DNA of 7,289 bases from contig DAIEEM010000230.1 in NCBI GenBank assembly GCA_027325905.1, positions 1 to 7,289 on the forward strand. The letters are read 5' to 3'. The notes beneath the pieces are model-generated. The model did no database searches, was not told the origin of the DNA, and saw only the letters and a program-made list of their open reading frames with translations. Of this stretch, positions 1 to 6,240 are shown one piece after another. The stretch's first letter is position 1; each line of letters begins with the position of its first letter. The position numbers and the translations under genes were made by a program. Origin of the DNA: Rhodocyclaceae bacterium (GTDB lineage: Bacteria; Pseudomonadota; Gammaproteobacteria; Burkholderiales; Rhodocyclaceae).

Positions 1-1301
1 ACCGTGCGCTGGACGGCGGCGTCGAAATCATGGCCATGTCGGCGGACAGTCTGAACGCGCTGTCGCAACAGCCGTCCGCGCGCCCCGCCGTGCCCCGCGC
101 GGCGGTGCAGCCGCGGCCGCCGGCGGTCGCCGACGACGACTATACGGTCAGTCTTTCCGCCAAGGCGCGCTCGCCTTTCCAAGCCTGGCAGGCGCCTTCG
201 GCGCCGGCCGCGCCGGCGCCGAAGGCAGCGCGGCCGCCGTTGCGGCCGTTGCCGCCGCGCAGCGAAACGGCGGCGCCGACGAGCGCACAGGTGGCGGCGA
301 CGCTGCAAGAGCCGGGCGACACAAGCCGCCGCGGCGAGCCGGCGGCGGCCCAGGTTACGCAGTTGATGGCCGAGATGCAGGCCATCAAGTCGATGCTGGA
401 ACGGCAACTGGCGGGCTTCGCCTGGGGCGAGATGTCGCGCCAGACGCCGGCCAAGGCGCTGCTGCTGTCCGAAATGCTGGAGGCCGGGTTCTCCGGCGTG
501 CTGGCGCGCAAGCTGTCCGACGACATGCCCGCCGAAATGTCCGCCGACGAGGGCCGCAAGTGGCTGAAGAGCGCCGTCAACCGCCGCCTGCGCACGCTCA
601 CCAACGAGAACGACATCATCGACCGCGGCGGCGTCTTCGCCGTGGTCGGGCCGACCGGCGTCGGCAAGACCACCACCACCGCCAAGCTCGCCGCGCGCTG
701 CGTCGTGCGCTACGGTGCCGACCGCCTGGCGCTGTTGACCACGGACGGCTACCGCATCGGCGCCCACGAGCAATTGCGCATCTACGGGCGCATCCTCGGC
801 GTGCCCGTGCATATCGTGCGCGACAGCGAAGACCTGCGCCGTACCCTTTCCGACCTGCGCGACAAGCACATGGTGCTCATCGACACCGTCGGCATGAGCC
901 AGCGCGACCGCATGGTGGCCGAACAGGCGGCGATGCTGATGCGCGCCGGCGAAGTCAACCGCCTGCTGCTGCTCAACGCCACCAGCCGGGGCGACACGCT
1001 CGACGACGTCATCCGCGCCTATGCCGGCGAAGATCTGGCCGGCTGCATCCTCACCAAGGTCGACGAAGCCGCTTCGCTGGCGCCGGCGCTCGACGCCGCG
1101 GTGCGTCACGGCCTCCTGCTCTCGTATGTCGCCAATGGCCAGCGCGTACCCGAAGACTTGCATCTGCCCAATCGCAACTACCTGCTGCATCGCGCCTTCA
1201 AGCAGCCGCAGGCCGCTTCGCCGCATCGCTTGCGCGAAGAGGAAGTCGGCCTGGTGCTGGCGCCGCGCGGAGTCCAGCCGCAGGAGTCGCCGCTTGTCTG
1301 A
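1..1301 (+). CDS. flhF: Flagellar biosynthesis SRP-type GTPase FlhF (5' end cut by window)
   Basis: FlhF is an SRP-family GTPase that marks the cell pole and sets where and how many flagella are built. The first ATG (base 30) is not the true start: the frame is open from base 3 and reads RALDGGVEIMAMS, which matches the family's internal N-terminal segment (DGGVEILA-like). I estimate about 30 residues are missing. Counting from the ATG at 30, residues 15-110 are a Pro/Ala-rich basic linker, 110-200 the helical N domain, and 205-390 the NG GTPase domain. GTPase motifs are GPTGVGKT (207-214), DGYRIGAHEQL (from D239), DTVG (285-288), TKVD (342-345) and the closing GQRVPEDL. All look intact, so an active GTPase is expected. 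The stop codon overlaps the start of flhG by 8 bases, which indicates translational coupling to the gene that encodes its regulator. Confidence 0.96.
   Translation, partial: RALDGGVEIMAMSADSLNALSQQPSARPAVPRAAVQPRPPAVADDDYTVSLSAKARSPFQAWQAPSAPAAPAPKAARPPLRPLPPRSETAAPTSAQVAATLQEPGDTSRRGEPAAAQVTQLMAEMQAIKSMLERQLAGFAWGEMSRQTPAKALLLSEMLEAGFSGVLARKLSDDMPAEMSADEGRKWLKSAVNRRLRTLTNENDIIDRGGVFAVVGPTGVGKTTTTAKLAARCVVRYGADRLALLTTDGYRIGAHEQLRIYGRILGVPVHIVRDSEDLRRTLSDLRDKHMVLIDTVGMSQRDRMVAEQAAMLMRAGEVNRLLLLNATSRGDTLDDVIRAYAGEDLAGCILTKVDEAASLAPALDAAVRHGLLLSYVANGQRVPEDLHLPNRNYLLHRAFKQPQAASPHRLREEEVGLVLAPRGVQPQESPLV
1282..1286 (+). promoter_or_regulatory. Ribosome binding site that fixes the TTG start of flhG
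   Basis: AGGAG lies 7 bases before TTG 1294, inside the 3' end of flhF. No ATG or GTG in the flhG frame has comparable spacing. The TTG start also places the DQAxxLR motif about 12 residues from the N-terminus, as expected for the family. Confidence 0.7.
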
Positions 1302-2115
1302 GACGGCGAACATCGATCTGTCGGGCGACCAGGCGGCCGGCCTGCGGCGGCTGTTCGGGACGCGCGCGACGCAAGTCGTGGCCTTTGCCTCGGGCCGAGA
1401 ATCCTGCGGCCGCACCACGCTGCTGGTGCAGACGGCTGTTGCCCTGGCCGCCGCCGGTCATGCCGTCGTCATCATCGACGAGAACCCCGCGCCCAGCAAT
1501 GCCGTCGCCGCCTTCGGCCTATCGGCGCGTTACGACCTCATGCATGCGATCGAGGGCGAGCGTACGCTGCGGCAAGTGGCCTTGTCGGCCGCACCCTTGG
1601 TGCATGTGGTCCCGGCGGCACGGGCGGCGCGCGAACTCGACCCGCTGGACGCCGGCGCCCGGCGACGGCTGGCGGTCTGCCTGCAGGAAATGCAGCGCGG
1701 CGCCGCCTTCGTCCTGATCGACTGCGCAACGCGCCGCGGCGGCCATCTGTCGGCCCTGGCGCAGGCGGCGCGCCATCTGGCGGTGGTGGTGGCGGCGCAT
1801 GGCAGCGCCATCACCCACGCCTACGCGCTGATCAAACACATGGCGCAGGAGCGCGGCCGCGACGGCTTCCAGGTGGTGATCACGCGCGCCCGCGCCAAGG
1901 AAGAAGCGCGCGCGATTTTCGACAACATGAAACGCGTCGCCCGCGAACATCTGGGCGTCCGCCTGGTGTTCCTCGGCGCCTCGATGGTGCCGGTCACCGA
2001 ACACCTGGCCGAAGCGCTGACGACCCGCCTGCCGCCGAGCGTCGAGGAAGCGGAAACCGGCGGCTTCGTGTTCTCGCCGCCGGCGGCGAAACTCGAAGGC
2101 ATCATGATGGTATAG
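1294..2115 (+). CDS. flhG: FlhG/FleN-type MinD-like ATPase, flagellar number regulator, with deviant active site
   Basis: The predicted protein is 273 aa from a TTG start with a good ribosome binding site; the frame is open further upstream, but only as a shadow of flhF. FlhG/FleN proteins are MinD/ParA-type ATPases that limit flagellar number and stimulate FlhF. Residues 12-18 read DQAAGLR, the known N-terminal FlhF-activating motif. The fold is MinD-like: beta strand VVAFAS, P-loop region 33-42, the VVIID strand ending at D62, and FVLID with D143 as the Walker B aspartate. The P-loop is unusual: GRESCGRTT replaces GKGGVGKT, so both lysines are arginine (R35, R40), and the DxD motif is D62-E-N64. 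It is somewhat short for the family (about 270-300 aa by memory), and I cannot clearly see the C-terminal membrane-targeting helix. Position after flhF makes FlhG the best call; a generic ParA-like protein is the alternative. Confidence 0.88.
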   Translation: MSETANIDLSGDQAAGLRRLFGTRATQVVAFASGRESCGRTTLLVQTAVALAAAGHAVVIIDENPAPSNAVAAFGLSARYDLMHAIEGERTLRQVALSAAPLVHVVPAARAARELDPLDAGARRRLAVCLQEMQRGAAFVLIDCATRRGGHLSALAQAARHLAVVVAAHGSAITHAYALIKHMAQERGRDGFQVVITRARAKEEARAIFDNMKRVAREHLGVRLVFLGASMVPVTEHLAEALTTRLPPSVEEAETGGFVFSPPAAKLEGIMMV

Positions 2116-2138
2116 TGGTCCGCCACGGCCCGACCACT
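2114..2138 (+). other. Hairpin-forming inverted repeat between flhG and fliA
   Basis: AGTGGTC (2114-2120) and GACCACT (2132-2138) form a perfect 7-bp stem around an 11-base loop. It starts in the flhG stop codon and ends 10 bases before the fliA ATG. There is no T-tract, so it does not look like an intrinsic terminator. It fills the place where a Shine-Dalgarno sequence would be expected, and none is evident. Confidence 0.45.
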
Positions 2139-2148
2139 CATATCGTCG

Positions 2149-2913
2149 ATGTATTCAGCTCAGGGCGCCCTCAACAAGGAACAGCTCGTTTCGCAGTACG
2201 CGCCGCTGGTCAAGCGGATCGCCTACCATTTGATGGCCAGGCTGCCGGCCAGCGTCCAGGCGGACGACCTGATCCAGAACGGCATGCTCGGCCTGCTCGA
2301 TGCCATCGGCCGCTTCGAGGAAGGTCTCGGCGCGCAGTTCGAGACTTATGCCGTGCAGCGCATTCGCGGCGCCATGCTCGACGGGTTGCGCGAGAACGAC
2401 TGGCTGCCCCGCGGCGTGCGCCGCGAGATGCGCCGTGTCGAAGGCGCCATCCAGCAACTGGAACATCGGAATGGCCGTGCGCCGAGTGAGAAGGAACTGG
2501 CCGATGCCCTGGGCATGGCGCTGGCCGATTACCAGAAGCTGCTGCAGGATGCCCTCGGCCACCAACTGATCTACCTTGAGGACCTGACGGGAAGCGACGA
2601 CGAGAATTATCTCGACCGCAATCTGGCGGGGGACGAACCGGATCCGCTGGCGGCGCTGGAGGATGCCGAGGTGCGCAAGGCCTTGGTGACGGCGATCGAG
2701 AATCTTCCCGAGCGCGAAAAGATGATGATGGCGCTTTACTACGAAGAGGATCTCAATTTGCGCGAGATCGGCGAAGTGCTGGGCGTCACCGAGTCGCGCG
2801 TCTGTCAAATGCACAGCCAGGCGGTGGCGCGGTTGCGCGCTGCGGTCGTCGGCACGGGTGAGGACAAGCCGCTGGCAAAGCGGCGCGGGCGTCGGCCGCG
2901 AACGGCGGCTTAG
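2149..2913 (+). CDS. fliA: RNA polymerase sigma-28 factor for flagellar operons (FliA)
   Basis: FliA is the sigma factor that directs RNA polymerase to late flagellar and chemotaxis promoters, and it is held inactive by FlgM until the hook is finished. The 254-aa product has region 2 (about residues 40-85, with DDLIQNGMLGLLDAI and the ETYAVQRIRGAMLDGLR segment), region 3 (about 85-135, WLPRGVRREMRRVE onward) and region 4 (about 180-233, NLPEREKMMMALYY and the helix-turn-helix LREIGEVLGVTESRVCQ). The reading starts at ATG 2149, 33 bases after flhG; no clear ribosome binding site is visible, so coupling to flhG or hairpin control is possible. A basic tail of about 15 residues (KRRGRRPR) follows region 4 and makes the protein slightly longer than the usual 235-250 aa. 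The matching anti-sigma gene flgM lies 2 kb downstream on the other strand. Confidence 0.97.
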   Translation: MYSAQGALNKEQLVSQYAPLVKRIAYHLMARLPASVQADDLIQNGMLGLLDAIGRFEEGLGAQFETYAVQRIRGAMLDGLRENDWLPRGVRREMRRVEGAIQQLEHRNGRAPSEKELADALGMALADYQKLLQDALGHQLIYLEDLTGSDDENYLDRNLAGDEPDPLAALEDAEVRKALVTAIENLPEREKMMMALYYEEDLNLREIGEVLGVTESRVCQMHSQAVARLRAAVVGTGEDKPLAKRRGRRPRTAA

Positions 2914-2928
2914 GGAGGGTGTAAGGGT

Positions 2929-3669
2929 ATGGATGCGATCAGCCTCTTGGGACTTGTCCTCGGCGTTTCGGCGATTCTCGTCGGCCAGTTGATGGAGGGC
3001 GGGCACATCGGCTCGCTGCTGCAGCCGACCGCCTTCTTCATCGTCCTCGGCGGCACGCTCGGCGCCGTGATGCTGCAAAGTCCGGTGTCGGTATTCCTGG
3101 CGGGGATGCGCATGGCGGCGTGGGTGTTCGTGCCGCCGGTGCTGCAGCCGCACCGCCTGATCGAGCTGGTCGCGCAGTGGAGCCAGATCGCCCGCAAGGA
3201 AGGGTTGCTGGCGCTGGAAGCGCAGGTCGACGCGCTGTCGGACTCGTTCATGAAGAAGGGACTGCAACTGCTGGTCGACGGCGCCGAGCCCGAACGCCTG
3301 CGCGACGTGCTGGAGGTCGAGATTTCGTCCTACGAGGACAATATGAAGATGGCCGCGCGCGTGTGGGAGTCGGCGGGCGGATATGCGCCGACCATCGGCA
3401 TTCTGGGCGCCGTGCTGGGCCTGATCCAGGTGATGGAAAACCTGTCCGATCCTTCCAAGCTCGGCGCCGGCATCGCCGTCGCCTTCGTCGCGACTATTTA
3501 CGGCGTCGGTTCCGCCAACCTGATCTTCCTGCCGGTGGGCAAGAAGCTCATGGCGAACATTTCGCGCCTGGTGGTCATGCGCGAAATGTTCGTCGACGGC
3601 CTCGTCGGGATCGCCAACGGCGACAATCCCCGCGTCATCGAGAGCCGCCTGCAAGGCTATATCGTCTAG
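2929..3669 (+). CDS. motC: Flagellar motor stator protein MotC (MotA family)
   Basis: MotC is the MotA-type inner-membrane subunit of a proton-driven stator, partnered with MotD. The 246-aa product has four hydrophobic segments: about 3-21, 34-50, 150-168 and 181-203. A cytoplasmic loop between the second and third contains IARKEGLLALE. R89 and E97 in it correspond to the MotA loop charges (R90 and E98 in E. coli) that contact FliG. P154 at the start of the third segment (YAPTIGILGAVLGLI) corresponds to the conserved functional proline of MotA. GGAGG (2914-2918) lies 10 bases before the ATG, and only 15 bases separate it from the fliA stop. Length and partner gene favour MotC over a classical MotA of about 290 aa. 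Whether this is the only stator in the genome cannot be seen here. Confidence 0.95.
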   Translation: MDAISLLGLVLGVSAILVGQLMEGGHIGSLLQPTAFFIVLGGTLGAVMLQSPVSVFLAGMRMAAWVFVPPVLQPHRLIELVAQWSQIARKEGLLALEAQVDALSDSFMKKGLQLLVDGAEPERLRDVLEVEISSYEDNMKMAARVWESAGGYAPTIGILGAVLGLIQVMENLSDPSKLGAGIAVAFVATIYGVGSANLIFLPVGKKLMANISRLVVMREMFVDGLVGIANGDNPRVIESRLQGYIV

Positions 3670-3680
3670 ACGGCAAGGCC

Positions 3681-4463
3681 ATGTCAAGACGCCGCCACAG
3701 CGCCGACGAGCACGAGAATCACGAGCGCTGGCTCGTCTCCTATGCCGATTTCATTACCTTGCTGTTCGCTTTCTTCGTCGTCATGTACGCCATTTCGCAG
3801 GTGAACGAGGGCAAGTACCGGGTACTGTCCGATACGCTGTCGACGGCCTTCCGCAACGTTCCCGGCAGCGCCTCGGGCGCCATGGCGGTGGTCAACCCCA
3901 ATGCGCCGATGCCGATCGCCATCCCGATTCGCAAGGCGCAGCCCAACGTCAAGATGGACGAAACCCGCCGCAAGAACCGCGAGAAGCTGCGCACCATGGC
4001 AAAGGAGGTCAGCGAAGCGCTGGCGCAACTGGTCAAGGCGGGACAGGTGCGCGTTACCGAGGGCGCGCTCGGCGTCACCATCGACATCAATGCCAACGTA
4101 CTGTTCGCGTCCGGCGATGCGCGCCTCGGCCCCGACGCCGTGCGGGCGCTGCTGGCGGTGGCGAAAATCCTGGCGCCGGAGAACTTCCCGATCACGGTCG
4201 AGGGCCACACCGACAACACGCCGATCGACACGCCGCAGTTCCCGTCGAACTGGGAACTGTCGGGAGTGCGCGCATCGAGCGTCGTCCGCCTGTTCATCGA
4301 CGCCGGCGTCGACCCGCGCCGGTTGACGGCCACGGGCTATGCCGACCAGAGGCCGATCGCGGATAACTCGACGGCGGAGGGCAAGGCGCGCAATCGCCGC
4401 GTCGCCATTACCATCGAATCGAAAGCGCCGGACAACGCGGTGGACGTTCCGATTCCCGAGTAG
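3681..4463 (+). CDS. motD: Flagellar motor stator protein MotD (MotB family, OmpA-like domain)
   Basis: MotD is the MotB-type stator subunit: its single transmembrane helix carries the proton-binding aspartate and its periplasmic domain anchors the stator to peptidoglycan. The 260-aa product begins with a charged cytoplasmic stretch, then SYADFITLLFAFFVVMYAIS (about 20-39), where D23 is the expected proton-carrying residue. A linker rich in Pro and charged residues follows. The OmpA-like domain spans about 140-250, with VEGHTDNTPI (E174-I182) and RNRRVAI (N238, R239, R240), the usual peptidoglycan-contact positions. The frame stays open far upstream inside motC, but ATG 3681 is the start because it precedes the conserved N-terminus and lies 11 bases after the motC stop. 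The ribosome binding site is weak (AAGG, 2 bases away), so coupling to motC is likely. Confidence 0.95.
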   Translation: MSRRRHSADEHENHERWLVSYADFITLLFAFFVVMYAISQVNEGKYRVLSDTLSTAFRNVPGSASGAMAVVNPNAPMPIAIPIRKAQPNVKMDETRRKNREKLRTMAKEVSEALAQLVKAGQVRVTEGALGVTIDINANVLFASGDARLGPDAVRALLAVAKILAPENFPITVEGHTDNTPIDTPQFPSNWELSGVRASSVVRLFIDAGVDPRRLTATGYADQRPIADNSTAEGKARNRRVAITIESKAPDNAVDVPIPE

Positions 4464-4496
4464 CGCCGGGGGAAACGGACCCGCTCGCTCGGCGCT
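4462..4496. terminator. Possible bidirectional terminator hairpin between motD and flgN
   Basis: AGCGCCGGG (4462-4470) pairs with CTCGGCGCT (4488-4496): 9 bp including one G-U, around a 17-base loop. The left arm overlaps the motD stop codon. It sits in the convergent gap between motD and flgN, where a terminator is expected. No T-tract follows on either strand, so a classical intrinsic terminator is not supported. Confidence 0.35.
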
Positions 4497-4509
4497 TGGC
4501 GCGCCGTCG

Positions 4510-4998
4510 CTAGGCGTTGCCGAACGAACGGCCGCCGCTGCCGGTCTTCTGCTGGCCGTCGGGGCCGTAAGTCATGGCCCGATTGGCCGCGGACATTAGG
4601 ACAGTCAAGGCCGCCTGGTTGTGCTGCCAGTGGATGCCAATCAACTTGCCGTTGGTTTCGTTGAGTCGGCGGGCCTCGGCCGCCATTGCCAGCAGTTCCT
4701 CCCAGCGTGCGCGGCTGCGGTCGGCGGCGGGGATGGCGGCAAGCCAGGCTTCCATTCCGGCCCGTCCCGTCCCTTGGCCCTGAGCGGTGAGCACTTGCTC
4801 GCGGCGTGCGAAAAGCGCCTCCAGTCGCGTGGTGAATCCCGTTTTGCGCTCGACGAGCGGCATCAGTGCGTCGTCTTTGCCGCCGGCCGCGAGCAACGAC
4901 TGCTCTTGCCGCAGCAATTCGACAAAGGCCTTGATTTCGCGGATTTCCTCGTCGAGCAGGGCGGCCATTGCGGTCGCCGCGGGAGGCGTTATTGCCAC
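4510..4998 (-). CDS. flgN: Flagellar export chaperone FlgN (for hook-filament junction proteins)
   Basis: FlgN is a small cytoplasmic helical chaperone that delivers FlgK and FlgL to the flagellar export gate. The 162-aa product is almost entirely helical and charged (LLDEEIREIKAFVELLRQEQ, about 14-33). It ends with the family-like segment RLNETNGKLIGIHWQHNQ (about 111-128), then a hydrophobic helix and TYGPDGQQ. The gene directly follows flgM with a 5-base gap, the usual flgM-flgN order. The start is uncertain: GTG at 4998-4996 is the first usable codon after an in-frame stop, but AAAGG abuts it with no spacer. ATG at 4968-4966 would give 152 aa and begin nearer the conserved helix, but no ribosome binding site precedes it. 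Translational coupling to the flgM stop favours the GTG. The family call rests on the C-terminal pattern and on context. Confidence 0.9.
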   Translation of the reverse strand: MAITPPAATAMAALLDEEIREIKAFVELLRQEQSLLAAGGKDDALMPLVERKTGFTTRLEALFARREQVLTAQGQGTGRAGMEAWLAAIPAADRSRARWEELLAMAAEARRLNETNGKLIGIHWQHNQAALTVLMSAANRAMTYGPDGQQKTGSGGRSFGNA

Positions 4999-5003
4999 CC
5001 TTT

Positions 5004-5297
5004 TCAGCTACTTTTCGCCAACATCTGGCGCACGCTGCTCAGCAGTCCGTCGGCGATGCGTTCGGGATCGATCTTGAAGCGGCCTGCGGAAATGGCCTGC
5101 TTGATCTCGGCGACGCGCTTGGCGTCGACCGCCGGGCCGGCGGCGGCACCGATTTCCTGCAGGCGTGAAGACAGCGGGGACAATTCAACCTGCGCATCGC
5201 TCCCTGTCGAGGAGCGCTGCGCGGCAGCGTTCGCCGTGCGCGTACGCCCGCCATCCGGGGCGCTTCCGGCCGAGGGAATGGCACTGTTGATCTTCAC
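5004..5297 (-). CDS. flgM: Anti-sigma-28 factor FlgM
   Basis: FlgM binds FliA and blocks late flagellar transcription until it is secreted through the finished hook-basal body. The 97-aa product has the family layout: an N-terminus beginning MKINSAIP, a Ser/Thr/Ala-rich disordered first half, and a helical sigma-binding C-terminal half (about 57-92). That half contains VDAKRVAEIKQAISAGRFKID followed by PERIADGLL, which closely follows the FlgM pattern. The start is GTG at 5297-5295, supported by AAGGA at 5309-5305 with a 7-base spacer. A sigma-28 promoter 36 bases upstream of the start makes flgM a target of the factor it inhibits, and read-through from flgA, 97 bases upstream, is also possible because no terminator is seen. 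The gene immediately precedes flgN. Confidence 0.95.
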   Translation of the reverse strand: MKINSAIPSAGSAPDGGRTRTANAAAQRSSTGSDAQVELSPLSSRLQEIGAAAGPAVDAKRVAEIKQAISAGRFKIDPERIADGLLSSVRQMLAKSS

Positions 5298-5332
5298 GGT
5301 GAATTCCTTTCCGCTAAGGGAGTTTGGCTGTC

Positions 5333-5359
5333 TTAACGGCCGTCCGGAGCGAAACTTGA
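5333..5359 (-). promoter_or_regulatory. Sigma-28 (FliA) promoter of flgM-flgN
   Basis: On the minus strand the -35 box is TCAAGTTT (5359-5352), an 11-base spacer follows, and the -10 box is GCCGTTAA (5340-5333). The enterobacterial FliA consensus is TAAAGTTT-N11-GCCGATAA, so the spacing is exact and 14 of 16 positions match. Transcription would start near 5326, about 28 bases before the flgM GTG. Confidence 0.88.
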
Positions 5360-5396
5360 ATGCATGATCCAGCGAACCGATTCTACAACATTTCGT

Positions 5397-6104
5397 TCAA
5401 AAGCCGACTTCGACGATGCCGCCGACGCGAGCGACACCGCTGACGAGCTGGCCGCCGCCGGCAATGCGAACCTGGACGATTTGTCCTTCGGCGGCGTTGT
5501 TCATGGCGCGGCCTTCGTTGGTGACCTGGAATCCCGGCCCCTTCGAAACCACCTTTACATTTTGGCCCTGTTGAACGACGAATGCCTGCCGCAGCATGTC
5601 GGCCCGCAGCGGCCTGCCGGCGGGAACCGACATCGTCGCGGTACGGCCGATGGCCTGCTGCGGGTCCGTCAGGATGCCGGTGGGCAGATCGGCAAGGTCG
5701 CCTTTCTGGCGGACGATGTCGGCATCGCCGACCATCTGCCCCGTAGCGAGCGGATGGCTCGTGATGAGGTAATCGCCGACGATCCGTATCTGCACCGGCA
5801 CGAACATGCTCCAGCCGCCCGGCTGCGCGCAGCGAACCGTCACGGTTGTGCGACCCCAGGCGCGGGCGCCCGGTGGCAGCGCCACCTGCAAGGCGGAACA
5901 GGGGGCGAGACCGTTGTTCGGGTCGATCGTGCCGACGGAAAAGCTGACTTGACCGGGCAACCCCTTAGTCTGGATACGCAGGTAGTCCTCGACGGCCTTC
6001 TTGACCGGATCGAATTCCTGGTGCGCCCGTGCGGGCGCGGCGCAGGAGAGCGCTAGGACGAAAGCGAGATAGGCGAGCCGGACACGCATAGCAGTAGGAT
6101 ACAT
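5397..6104 (-). CDS. flgA: Flagellar P-ring assembly chaperone FlgA
   Basis: FlgA is a periplasmic chaperone needed to assemble the P ring (FlgI) around the rod. The 235-aa product has a signal peptide: a short n-region with arginines, the hydrophobic core LAYLAFVLALSC and a likely cleavage after APARA (about residue 27). The middle region contains paired cysteines (PCSALQV and VRCAQPGG). The C-terminal SAF-type domain (about 115-235) contains VVQQGQNVKVVSKGPGFQV and the terminal VARVGGIVEV segment typical of FlgA. The start is ATG 6104-6102; ATG 6089-6087 (230 aa) is equally good for the signal peptide, and neither has a clear ribosome binding site. The frame is open to an ATG at 6257, but that segment is not FlgA-like and lies before the predicted transcription start. 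flgA precedes flgM on the same strand and is divergent from flgB. Confidence 0.93.
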   Translation of the reverse strand: MYPTAMRVRLAYLAFVLALSCAAPARAHQEFDPVKKAVEDYLRIQTKGLPGQVSFSVGTIDPNNGLAPCSALQVALPPGARAWGRTTVTVRCAQPGGWSMFVPVQIRIVGDYLITSHPLATGQMVGDADIVRQKGDLADLPTGILTDPQQAIGRTATMSVPAGRPLRADMLRQAFVVQQGQNVKVVSKGPGFQVTNEGRAMNNAAEGQIVQVRIAGGGQLVSGVARVGGIVEVGF

Positions 6105-6150
6105 CGTGGCGCATTCAACCACGCGGTGCGTACGGAAAAGGTCTCGATGA

Positions 6151-6165
6151 CGGCAAGAATTGCCG
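6151..6165. repeat. Perfect dyad CGGCAA-GAA-TTGCCG
   Basis: Six-base arms (6151-6156 and 6160-6165) flank a 3-base centre. On the DNA this is a plausible dimer-binding site, centred about 109 bases upstream of the predicted flgB start. In the flgA transcript it would be a short hairpin about 90 bases into the leader. The same half-site recurs at 6173-6178 and 6215-6220. Confidence 0.5.
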
Positions 6166-6170
6166 CGTTG

Positions 6171-6222
6171 ATTTGCCGCTTGCGGTGCCAGGGTGACCCC
6201 AGCCCATGCGGGCACGGCAAAT
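6171..6222. repeat. Inverted repeat ATTTGCCG / CGGCAAAT flanking a dyad-rich core
   Basis: ATTTGCCG (6171-6178) and CGGCAAAT (6215-6222) are perfect 8-base inverted arms separated by 36 bases. The interval also holds GGGT-G-ACCC (6191-6199) and an imperfect stem CCC-A-GC...GC-GGG (6198-6212). The repeat reuses the CGGCAA half-site of the neighbouring dyad. It could be activator-binding DNA upstream of flgB or secondary structure in the flgA leader. Confidence 0.45.
6186..6201 (-). promoter_or_regulatory. Weak sigma-54-like candidate for flgA
   Basis: On the minus strand TGGGGTCACCCTGGCA keeps the invariant GG-N10-GC spacing and a TGGCA -12 element, but the rest of the -24 box does not match TGGCACG. 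If used, transcription would start near 6175. It is listed because FlgA is needed early, before sigma-28 is active. Chance occurrence is quite possible. Confidence 0.2.
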
Positions 6223-6240
6223 TCAGGCGCCCAAAAGGCG

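Noticed and set aside
2100..2109. Palindrome CATCATGATG at the end of flhG
   Set aside because: It lies inside coding sequence, is explained by the codons for Ile-Met-Met, and is isolated.
3120..3680. Long in-frame extension upstream of motD
   Set aside because: It is out of frame with motC, its translation is Arg/Gly-rich shadow sequence, and the conserved MotB-type N-terminus begins at ATG 3681.
2155..3687. Very long minus-strand open frame opposite fliA and motC
   Set aside because: Its composition (His, Gln, Arg, Ala rich) is that of an antisense shadow of high-GC coding DNA, and both plus-strand genes are clearly real.
4498..4505. GGCGCGCC palindrome in the motD/flgN gap
   Set aside because: It is an 8-base self-complementary site of a kind expected by chance in high-GC DNA and has no loop for a hairpin.
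5925..5960. Sigma-28-like -35 TCAAGTCA on the minus strand inside flgA
   Set aside because: The -10 position reads GGCACGAT, which does not match the CCGATA/CCGTTA core.
6186..6230. Minus-strand translation containing PAWAGVT, reminiscent of dispersed intergenic repeats seen in many Proteobacteria
   Set aside because: The similarity is short and from memory; with only one copy in the window I cannot support a repeat family.
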